The translations under genes were made by a program, and so were the position numbers. Below, in pieces: positions 33,439 to 43,364 of a DNA stretch of 64,000 bases. The notes under the pieces are model-generated. The model was not told the DNA's origin. It worked only from the letters and a program-made list of their open reading frames with translations, and made no database searches. Position 1 is the stretch's first letter. Each line of letters opens with the position of its first letter. This DNA is from Neodontobutis hainanensis (lineage: Eukaryota > Chordata > Actinopteri > Gobiiformes > Odontobutidae): positions 1,217,001-1,281,000 of the forward strand of contig JALDNG010000039.1 of NCBI GenBank assembly GCA_024349245.1. Direction: 5' to 3'.

Positions 33439-35399
33439 TGTAGTGAATATGGTCTCGTTGATGAATAATTAATATGAATATGAATTATGAAAATTAATAA
33501 TTAATATTTTGTTTATGAAAATATTAATTTCTTTCGGGGCACCACCTTAGTTTTAGCAGTTCTAAGGAAACTGATTATGTTTGATAAGTCTCAATACTGA
33601 AGGAATGAATTCTAACTCGTTTTCAGACCAAATCTACGTAAACATGAAACAAGGATGTCTTTATGGGTTTTATTAAAAATTAAATATATGAATAATAATG
33701 ACATAAAATAAAACAAGATTATTGACAAAGGATGAGAATGATGAAAATAAATGATGAATGAACATAAAATTAACAGTTAACAGGTTAAGGTTATAACATT
33801 ATGATGGCTTTGATGGAACAGAAAGTTTAATTCCTTTGAATTTTATTAATTACTCGGAGTTCTTACGGAGAGAAGAAAGTTAAATGGCTTAGCTAAAAGG
33901 GACTATTGACGGCTGTTTGGAGATCGTAAAAGGGAAAAGATGTGCGGTTGGACTTAATCACACAGGTTTTATAACGCCAAGCTTGTGCCCAGTGTTCACT
34001 CACTCTGATGTGGTGGAAAGGTACCAGCGGTGCGGTTCCGAAAAGTCCAAAGGATGCTTGAAATTCCGGGTCGCGGCTGGCTTCCGGCCGTATAGAGAGG
34101 CGTCACCGGTGCACGGGGTTGAGCTGGTAAGGCGGCGCCTTAGCAACAAAGCGGCGTCCTGTGATTGTCCTCGAGGGTAAAGTGGACTTTACCCGCGGTT
34201 GAGAATAAAGTCTTTAACAAAAAGTGTTCGTTGAAGAAGCTTAAACTGGTCTTTTCTTGATTAACGAGGGCTGTTTGTTTAGCGGACTCGTTTTAACTTA
34301 AAGAACTACAAAATTTCCACTTCCGTCGTGGTTACGTAGTTCCGTAAAAGTTTTCAAAACAAAATATCAAATGCGTTGAGTCAAAAATAAAGTCACTTAA
34401 CACAGGACTGTGTTACGTGGTTTCAAGCTTAAAAGTTACGGCGATAAATACAAAAACTTAGTAGAAAAGTAGACAAGATTACGCGAACAAGAGTGTGCAA
34501 AGCGTTGCGAAAAGAGAAGAGTACAGAAACGAGTTTAACATGAAGAAGAAGCGAAGCTAAACTAGAATTTCCGGCGCGCACCATCTTTTCTACTGGCGAA
34601 AAGAGGCGTGTTTCACACGGTTTGGAGAGGGCGTTTACTGAAAGTTTTGGAGTTTTTAATAAACTTTCTCTGTCCCATCAAATAAACAACTTAAACACAT
34701 TTTAAGAACGTATTGCTTCTGCATTGTATCATATCTGTATGGGGAATATCGTTACCAATCTTTAAAGACTAAACACATATTACATTATTCGTTGCTTGAC
34801 CTGAAAACAAATTAATAATTAGTTTTTATTGTACAACACACTTATGCAAAGTAAAACAGAGTAACATCGTTATGTTTCTTGTCCTGTTGGATCCTGTTAA
34901 GGGAGAATGGTGAGGTTTGCATAGTTACGAACAATCTTTAATACACGGTTACATTTTAGAGTAATCACTTTGGCTGGGGTTCCGATGCAGCGTTGTTTCT
35001 CTGCTTGTCCAGCAGAGTGCACTGTTTGGTCAATTTATAATGCTAGAACAAAGAAGCACAGTCCTTGGCGATAATAAAGACCGTCTTATCGCGGGCTGTA
35101 TATCACCGGATCAACGTGCCAAGAGAGGCACCACAAAGTCTGGTTTGTCAAGAGGTGGTACCTACATCGTCCTTTGAAGTACTGAAAAATAAAGCTGTAA
35201 ATATAATTTCACTCTTGCGTGAACTCTTTAACACAACATACGAACATCTGGAGAGGATTAGCAAGAAGACGTGAATTGAATCTCCTCATCTGTCCTTGGC
35301 CTGGAAAAACAAAAAAGGAAGAGTCTTTAAAAGTTCGGAGTTGTAAATTCTGTGGTCCTCTGAGAGGTGTTGGTTCCTCCTGGTGCGAGAGACACTACA
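33439..35399 (-). repeat. Retroviral 3' LTR
   Basis: 1,961 bp, the same sequence as the 5' LTR except for a handful of substitutions and a dozen or more short indels, many in GC-rich or homopolymer spots. Confidence 0.95.
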
Positions 35400-35410
35400 G
35401 TCCCCCTTTA
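35400..35410 (-). other. Retroviral polypurine tract
   Basis: On the minus strand TAAAGGGGGAC directly abuts the 3' LTR, the usual plus-strand priming site. Confidence 0.65.
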
Positions 35411-35828
35411 GTGAAAGGCAGGTTCCAATGTCTTGTGCCGACTCCATCCTTGAAGTACCAGGACCAGGAAGCAAGTGACACGTTAAAGACACAGAGTTTG
35501 GCGTTATAACATGTGTATTAATGGGAGCGTAGTTAGGGGAAGACAAGTGTATTTAAGAGTAAAAGGGTTTTTACTCGGGCGTCATTAAGTCATCTGCTAA
35601 GGGAGGTAGATTGAGTTTATCATTTAAGAGATGGACTTAATGGGAATAAAGAACAAGAGAGTTATTTCATTTTTAAATGGGTTTAGAGTTTATTAAATTG
35701 TTGATAATAAAAGAACACACATTAAATGATAATAACTTTAAAGGGACATTGCATGCATTTTAGGGGTAGTCATAAAAGTTACATGAGGTATATATTGGTT
35801 ATATTGAACATACATAACACATAGCACA
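35411..35828 (-). other. Retroviral env-to-PPT untranslated region
   Basis: About 420 bp between the env stop and the polypurine tract, A/T-rich, with no accessory gene that I can see. Confidence 0.5.
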
Positions 35829-37690
35829 TTAAACTGAATCTGTCAACCTCAGTATGACTGGGGTTGGTTCAGATTCTTCGGAAACGGAGAGATCTTGGTT
35901 AAATACATCGGCTTCAGGGGGTAATGGACTACCTGCAACGTTTTCTCTGTTCCCAGGACGGCGACGCACGATTCGTGCAACGCCCTGAGTACAGCGGTTT
36001 AAACGGGTTTTAAGACGTTTTACGCTTCTAAGAAGCACGATGGTGATAATGATGGCCATGAAGTAACCTATTCCTACTGTGGCTGCAAGAACAGTGTCGG
36101 GAGTCGACCAGGCATACATAATGGGTTGGATAGGAGCTTGTTGTTTTGCTCTATTTCCTTTAACACATTATCAAGGGGTGCAATGTCAATGGTTCTGCTA
36201 CCTTCAAACTGGATTTGATTGAGTGTAGCAGGGTGTAATTCGAGAGGATGGGTTGAAAAGAAATCTGATATTTCTATTTCACTCGTATTGGTCAGCGTCA
36301 AGGTGGTATAAGACGGCGTCCCCAATGTGAAGAATTGCGTTTTGGGGTACATCTACCCAGAAAGTTTGGTCGGGCAAGTTGACACGGGATGAGGTGTCGT
36401 GCTGATCGTAAGTCAGCATTCCGTCTGGAAGAGGGGTGTTTACTAGCCAGCGGTTACCGATGATCTCTGCTTGAGTGACGGTAACTTGGTGGCGAGCCGT
36501 GATTGTCGTTGGACATCTGGCTTGAGGGTTCATGGGCTTAAGGCCACAGATCCCGTCAGTGTTGTCCCGAACAAAGGGTTTACTGGGACATAAGTAGTGT
36601 ATGTCCTTGGTTAGGGTGCACATGCGTAGATTAGGGGCCAGGTACAATTCTGGATTGGCATCATGGTATGCCACTACTGAAGGAGTGTGCACTTTAACGT
36701 GCGTGTCTCCGTGCCAGGACCCGACGTTTACGACGTCTTTAAGGCGATAGATGTTCTGGGATTCAATGATAGGCAGATTTAGAATAAAAGCCATTTCCGG
36801 AACTCTGGGTTGACGTAAATGGGCACGGCACTACCTAAAGTGTACGCTAAATGGGCCTGAAGTGGGGTTACAAGATCTCTAGTGGCGGTTCCAAGGAGGG
36901 ATTGTACTAGTGACAGAGGGATAAGGTAGGGTGGAATTCTTCCCATGGCTAAGCTGTCCACTGAAGAGCTTATGTCTCGGAGCATGTCATCCATTAGTGA
37001 AGTGACTACTTGTGCTTGTACGTAGTCCACCTGGAAAAGGGTCATAAGTAACTCTACAGCTCGGTGGGTTTTGTTTAGAGCTTCACTGTGTGTGTTTACC
37101 ACCAACACAGTGTCCTTCAACGTTTTCCCTACTGTTTGGAGTTGCTGTTGTTGCTGAATGATCTGCGCTCTGATGTCAGGAATTTCAGCCTGTAATTCTG
37201 AGACATGTCTCTTGACCGTGGAGATGCTAACCGTATTGACTGTGGACAACCCGAGGTTAAACAAGGTACCCACAGCAGCCGCTGCAACAAGAAGTCCTCC
37301 TATAAACCGTTTAGACCTTTGGTTAGCTCCAGTAAGTTCAGCCTGAGTAATTGTAAATTTCTCGAGCTGGTTAAGCATGTGGGAAATATCAGTTTCAGCG
37401 TGGTTAAGAATAGAAGTGGTCCAGCTAGCGCCGGCCCAACTGGTGAGCCCTTGAGTGGCTCGGACGTGTTTCCGATACACGTCGTTTGGGTTTAACCTGA
37501 CAAAAACCCTTTGGGTATGCAGGCGACAGTTTGTGATCAACAGTCCGGGTTGGTCCTTTAAAACGATCCCGGCTGTTGGTCCAGGCTCTATAACATCTGG
37601 TGATCCCATGCCCATAAGGCTGGTGATCAGGAGGAGTATCGTCCACATCATCCTGGTGAAAGAGAGAGGACTTTTTAGCAAGTGTTTCAT
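35829..37690 (-). pseudogene. env: Retroviral envelope, class I F-protein-like, frameshifted
   Basis: The first segment (36779-37690) has an N-terminal signal-like hydrophobic stretch (residues 15-28), a furin-like RSKR at 125-128 and directly after it a Gly/Ala-rich fusion peptide (129-150). A long Gln/Leu heptad region follows. Further segments lie in other frames: 36279-36794 with many Cys, 36074-36352 with a second heptad-like region, and 35829-36119 with a membrane anchor (about residues 10-31) and a basic cytoplasmic tail. The layout with a short F2-like piece, furin site and internal N-terminal fusion peptide is that of paramyxovirus-like F proteins. At least three frame changes break it. 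Confidence 0.8.
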
Positions 37691-37803
37691 TGACAGTAAA
37701 AACCGGAGTTATTAGTTACAGTTGTTGAATTACTCACAGTTACCACTGAAAAAGAGAAATGAAAAAGGTGTTAGGATTAGAGTTAGAGGTTAGTTGTTAG
37801 TGT

Positions 37804-38938
37804 TTACTGCAAGTTAAGGGATCTGTTTAAGACTACTTGGGAGCGTGAACGTCCCCTGTAGATCCCATGGGGGTTTTGTGCAACTTTATCTGGTTGCGGT
37901 GTATCCACTTGAGAGTGGGTTCCTTTCTCCCTTTGGTGATCTTTATCTGATACACCACCGGGATAGTTTGTTGACAATGGTGTACGGTCCTGCCCAACGC
38001 GGGAGGAATTTCGCCAGTCGGTTGGTACCACCTTTTGTTTGTCCAGTGAGTTGACTGAACATGTAGTACCACACTTTGTCTCCCACCTGTAGTTCGTCCC
38101 TAGATGACTTTTGGTCATAATAGGCCTTACTTCCTTCTGCACTTTTGCCTAGTTTTTCCTGGGCAAAGGCGAAGGTGGTTCTCAGGTGTGCCTGGAGATC
38201 AGCCATGTACTGGTGTGTGGTATAGGCCGTAGCGATGTTAGCCTCTCCTGGCTGATACAGTAAATGTAAGGGAAGCGTCATCTGCCTACCGGTCATGAGC
38301 TCAAACGGGAGACTCCGGTCGCCGTGTGGCGTGGCTCTGATAGCCATCAGGACCAAGGGCAGTTTGACATCCCAGTCTCGGTGATTAGATGCATATTTCT
38401 TTAGGATGTCGATCACCGTCGGTTTGCTCTTTCTACTTGGCCTGAGGACTGGGGTGGTGGCTGACGTGGAATTTTGCTTTCACGCCCATGGTTTGCCACA
38501 GTTGTCCCATCACCTCGGCTGTGAAGTGAGTACCACGGTCAGAATCGACCTTACAGGGTAAGCCGAATCTGGAGAACACGTGGTTCATGAGTAGAAAGGC
38601 CGTGGTCTGTGCCGTGTCGTTTGGGGCTGGAAGTCCTTCCACCCATTTAGTGAAGGCACAGGTGACCATTAGGATGTATTTGTTGCCCCTTGTTGATTTA
38701 GTCAGGGTCCCATCCAATCGATTTGGAGGTCAGACCACGGAAAAGAAATGCCCCTTCTTTGTAAGGGTGCATGGAGTGGTCTTGTCGGTTGAAATTGGCA
38801 GCATACTAGGCAGCCTTTGATGTATTCTGCCACGTCCATTTGCATGTGTGGCCAGTATGCCACTTGTTGGAGTGCCTGGTTTGTTGCGCGAACACCTCTG
38901 TGGCCTGCTACAGGAGCGTCATGTGCGTGCGTTAGCAT
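37804..38938 (-). pseudogene. Retroviral integrase, three frames
   Basis: 38702-38938 carries the HHCC finger (HAHDAPVAGHRG, then CLVCCQFQ) and LQIDWMGP with the first catalytic Asp. 38433-38717 carries the second (KVDSDRGTHF) and HHPSPQAK. The frame then shifts, so the third acidic residue lies at the break (about 38410-38430). 37943-38416 holds the C-terminal part with VGDKVWYY and RWAGPYTIVNKLS, a GPY/F-type module. The pieces overlap in different frames, so no full integrase can be made. Confidence 0.82.
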
Positions 38939-38960
38939 GACCCCCTTAGGCTCTGAGGCA

Positions 38961-39791
38961 CTACGAACGCAGGTGAAGTGAGGGTGTCAGAGTGAACAAG
39001 CAAGCCATGACGCAGGTGGAGTCGAGCGCGCACTGCCCATAGCTTTTAAGATAAGCGCCGGAGGAAAAGTCAGTGTCTACGATGGGGTTAGACACCGGGT
39101 CTGAAAGGTAAAGGATGAGTTTGTGGATTGCCGAGTCCGCTGCCTGAAGGGCAACGAGGTCGGAACCAGCGAAAGAAAGAGAAGAAGTAGATTGGGCTGC
39201 AGGGGCCGGAACCGAGGCATCGGTTGCGGTTGCTTTAGACCGGGTAACCAGACAGACAGAATGGGTGGGTTGGGTGGGAAGGGGTCGTTCATACGAGGGT
39301 TCTGGCTGGAAATGCCAGAGCGTACCGTCTAGAGCCCCTTGTTTTGCCATGAGGTCTGCCTGATCGTTCAGGTCTTTGTCCAGTCCAGGGGCTCGAGAGT
39401 GTCCCCTGACCTTCTTCCAATACACCTGCATGTCATGGTCCTCGACCAGACTGTCGCCTTCGACGAACAGGTCTTTGTGTTTGATCGTCTTTTTCGCGGA
39501 TGTGAGAAAGCCATTGCTCTTCCATAGTGGCAGGTGGGCAGAGAAGCTGAGTCGTGCGTAATTTGAGTCTGTGCAAATTACGAGCTGTTTGATCTGCTTG
39601 GCCACTGCTAGTTGGAGAGTTATGATCACGGCTGCGATCTCCGCATATTGTGAGGATTGAGATCCTAACTGAAATTTTTGTGGCTCATAAGGGTTGTCAT
39701 TGAGCCATACCACACCTGCACCAGCGCGGACCAGAGCTTCATGGTGGAAGGAGCATCCATCGACATAAGCAGTGGTCATGTCTTGGCACAC
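38961..39791 (-). pseudogene. Retroviral second RNase H and linker to integrase
   Basis: Minus-strand frame beginning TTAYVDGCSF (first Asp), AEIAAVI (Glu), LVICTDSNYA (second Asp), then VRGHS and NDQADLMAK (last Asp with preceding His). All four acidic positions of an active RNase H1-type fold appear present, unlike the upstream tether. It would remove RNA from the RNA-DNA hybrid. The last third (about residue 185 on) is a Ser/Ala linker. A frame change near 38960 leads to the integrase finger. Confidence 0.8.
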
Positions 39792-39840
39792 GCCAGCATC
39801 AAGTAGTGATGGCGTGTTGATACAGTGGAGGTGTGTTCGT

Positions 39841-40705
39841 TTAGCGGACGGCTGTGGCGGGCGTGTCGATTGCGCATTGTTGGCATGCAGCGAGTTCCAT
39901 GCCTAAGTGCGACTTGTGGTTTTGAGCGTAGCGTATCTCCACGTCGAAACTTTGGAGAGCCATGAGCCACGATGCCACGCGGGCGTTAGTTACTACGCCG
40001 TCCCTGAGTCTTTGACTTGTTAAGAAAGTCACCGGTTGGTGATTGGTGTTCACTATTGTCTTTTGGCCTCCTAAGTAGTGGGCGAAGTGTTTCACGGCCC
40101 ATACTGTGGCTAGGAGGGCTTTTTCACAGTCGGTATACTTGACCTCGGGTCCGGAGAGAGTTTTGCTGGCGTAGGCCACTACTCTCTTATCCATGTCATG
40201 GACCTGATAGAGGCCTGAACTGAGGCTGTGGCTTGAGAAGCCTACCTCTAAGTAGAAGACTTTGGTGTGGTCCGGGTAAGCTAGGCACGGGGCTCTGCAC
40301 AGATTGTGTTTGAGCGCCTGCATTGCCTGCTCTTGTTGTGGACCCCACGCAAAGGCGGTGTCCTTTTTGAGAAGGTCCGTCAGTGGTTTGGCCAATGCCG
40401 CATAGTCATCGACGAATTGTCGAGAATAATTGCAGACTCCCAGGAAACTGCGGAGTTCTGACAAGTTGGAAGGCGGTTTCAGATTGGCAATGCCTTGGAT
40501 TCGACTGACCTGTGGTTCAACGCCATCAGCGCCTACTAGAAGGCCCACATAGTTTACCTTCTTTCTGCACCATTGACATTTCTCCAAGGAGATTTTAGCA
40601 CCAGCAATGGTGAGCTGTTTCAGGACGTGGTCGATTTCGTTAATGTGCGCATGGAGTGTCGCGGTGCGCATCAAGATGTCATCGACGTAGATGAGAGTTC
40701 CGCGG
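39841..40705 (-). pseudogene. Retroviral RT catalytic box, thumb and degenerate RNase H (tether)
   Basis: After a frame change at about 40706 the minus strand reads LIYVDDILM (both catalytic Asp present), KCQWCRKKVNYVG and LRSFLGVCNYSRQFV. An RNase H-like connection follows, in which the usual Asp of TDAS is replaced (YLEVGFSSHSL) while VVAYASKTLSGPE, CEKALLATVWAVKHF and TIVNTNHQPV remain. In retroviruses this is the tether, a former RNase H that lost activity. Confidence 0.82.
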
Positions 40706-43341
40706 CTACGCGCCAGGACATGCCTTGTTCAAGAAGATGTTAAATTCGGCTGGGGAATTTAAGTACCCGAATGGGCATCTTGTAAAAGAGTATTGCCGAT
40801 TGGCAAACGTGAAGGCAAGTTTGTGTTGATCCTGTGGGTCTACAGGAATGGTCCAGAAGCCGGATGCTATGTCCAGTGTGGAGAAGTACTTGGCATCCTG
40901 TACTTTGGGCAGTTCTTGGCCAAGTTGGGTCATTGGCCACCTGGAAAGTGGCACGCTTTTGTTCAATTGGCGGTAGTCAATTGTTAGACGCCACTTGCCA
41001 TTGGGCTTGAGTACTGGCCAGATAGGAGCCGAATAAGTACTGTTGCACGGACGAATGATGCCTTTGTTCAAAAGGTCGTCTATGATTTCCTGTATCGGTT
41101 CATAAGACGCCAGTGGTATTTTGTATTGGCGAACGTAAGCTGGTGGTGCATTCGCGGCTGTTGGAATGCGTACCGTGTGGATGTGGGTTAAACCACAATC
41201 CAGCGAGTTTGTCGCAAATGATGTGCGATATTTGAGGAGGACCTGACGCATCAGGTCCCGTTCCTCAGCGTTGTTTATCGCATCAGCCAAGTCTAGTGCT
41301 TGTTCTAACTGAGACTCAAAGTCCGGTTCGGGTTTAGAGTCTGGTTGCACAGTTACCGATTTGTCCGTGGTGACGTTACTCGGTAGAGACGTGGTTTTGT
41401 CTATATCTGAATCAATGGAGAGCAGGGAGACTGTCTGTACGACCATTACCTCGGCATCAGCCAGATCGACCCTGCAGATAGTGTCGGTATCGACCACAAG
41501 TGAGGGGTATATGGCGATTGCTCCGGAAGGCTTCGTGTAGACGACTCCGGTCTCCTGTTGTTCAGTCACGAGTGAGGGTGGCATGCGTCCTATGACTGGA
41601 ATTCTGAGTTCAAAGTCATGGAATCTTGTGTCGATTAGCCACCCTAAAGGTGTGGACTTCGGGACGAGAATGCTATCGGCAGTAGGATTCTGCACTAGCA
41701 CGTGTGTTGATCGGGAGTCGAGCTCGACCAGGGGTGTTGCCTGAACAGACAAGCCTAACTCAAAGAACAGAGGCGATGGTTGGAAGAACGCTTGTGGAGA
41801 GTTAACTTGTTGTCCTGTAGATGCGTTCAGACGTATGTCCATGATGGTACGCGGCGGTATTGTGAGATGGCAGTCGTTACTTACCTGACACACATCGGGA
41901 ATGGTTTGACCCGATTTCAAGTTTCCTTCGGTCAATGAAGGTGATTCCTTACGTACTCCAGTCAGTGACCAGAGAACGTTGTTAATGGTGTCGACTTGTG
42001 CGTCGAGTCTGACTAGCATGTCAGCCCCAATGTACACTGAATGTGGCAGATCGGGGATGACCGCAAAAGTGTGGGTCAGTTCTCTTTTGTTCCATCGTAC
42101 GATGGCAGAGCATAGACCGATGGCGGTTAACGCGTGAGTCGGTGTGGGGTTAGCAGGGAACCTAGTGCGCTTCTTTACGAAGGTCAGACTCGGGTTTTTA
42201 TGCGCGAGAGTGTTAAACAGCTCCTGGCTGATGGCAGATTTGTCAGCCCATAAGGCCATCACGACATTGTCGACTGGAGTTGCTTCCAGTGAGATGCCAT
42301 TGACAATCTGGGGTGTCATCGCTAATGGGTCCTTCAACGTGCATAGGAAGTTGTCGCGCAATGTAAAGGGGTTTGGTTCGCACCAAGGTTGCATGGTTGT
42401 TGTACCAGCGGTGTCGGTGGTTACCCTATCGATTGGTGATTCCCTGTCAATCGCATAGCACTGAGATTCATTCAGTAAGATTGGAAGTGGTTCTCGCACT
42501 TGGGCCCAAATCTTCAGCTGCTTGAAGTCGATCAGTGGTTCGAAGCGATTGAGGATGTCTTTTCCAATCAGAAGTGGGACGTTGTCAAGGTGGGACACGT
42601 ACACTGGGTGTATCAGTGTCATTGGTCCGATGGTCAGTTGAACTAAGGCTACCTCGTTGATGATCGTCCGATCATCAGAGTAAGGCCTTATTTCTAGAAA
42701 GCACGGGTGAGACTTCAAGTTCCTGTGCGATCTTCTCGCTATAGCCTGGAGTGATCTGAACAGGTTGCCTGAAATTAGGCTGATGTCAGCGGCTGAGTCG
42801 AGAAGTGCTTCGTGCGTCAAGTGGTCTTCTAACAAGACAGAGAGATAAAGCTTTCGAGCTACTCCCTTTTCTGTTAGGTGACCTAGAAATTGGTGAAAGG
42901 GTGTTTCACATTCAATAGTCGTGGCGTGGTCATGGCACAGCCCGACATTTGGATTTGCTTGGACCACTAGGACGGCGCTAGACGGAGTGGTGTCTTTGTG
43001 ATCTGTGTCACTTCCCTCCGTGTTGTCCGTGCTAGGGTCCTGGACAATGTCATTGAGTGGCTCTAGTTCGTCAGAGCCTAAGTACAGGTCTGGGAGATGT
43101 TCATTCCCTTCAGTAGACTCTGTATTTCCGTTGCGTGTTAAGTCGACTTGGATCGGTTGTGACTGTTTCTGAATCGGGGCCTTAGAGGCCTCCACCGTAT
43201 ACAGCTCAGCCTTGTCCTTGGACTTTTGCGCATTCGTTTGAGTATGCGTTCTATGGCCCGAGCCTCCTCTGTAGTCAGATTACTGTCACTCATGGGGTTT
43301 CCCACGCGATTAGTCTGACTTTCAGGGCTCGGTCCTCGCAT
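40706..43341 (-). pseudogene. pol: Retroviral Pol, tandem protease-like domains and RT fingers/palm
   Basis: An ATG at 43341, 23 nt after the gag stop and in another frame, starts a short stretch that shifts near 43200 into an 829-codon frame (ATG 43195). Protease 1: LLDSAADIS at residues 131-139 and LLIGKDIL at 208-215. Protease-like 2: residues about 300-412, ending VYIGADML, without the catalytic Asp. A beta-rich segment follows (about 430-560), then RT from about 625: KPNGKWRLTIDYRQLN, FSTLDIASGFWTIPV (first catalytic Asp), CPFGYLNSPAEFN. The frame stops at 40706, just before the YVDD box. Confidence 0.82.
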
Positions 43342-43364
43342 GATTTCGCTGCTCGACAGGTGGG

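Noticed and set aside
34100..34180. GC-rich block resembling a CpG island promoter of a host gene
   Set aside because: It is repeated in both retroviral LTRs and, inverted, in the solo LTR, so it is LTR sequence.
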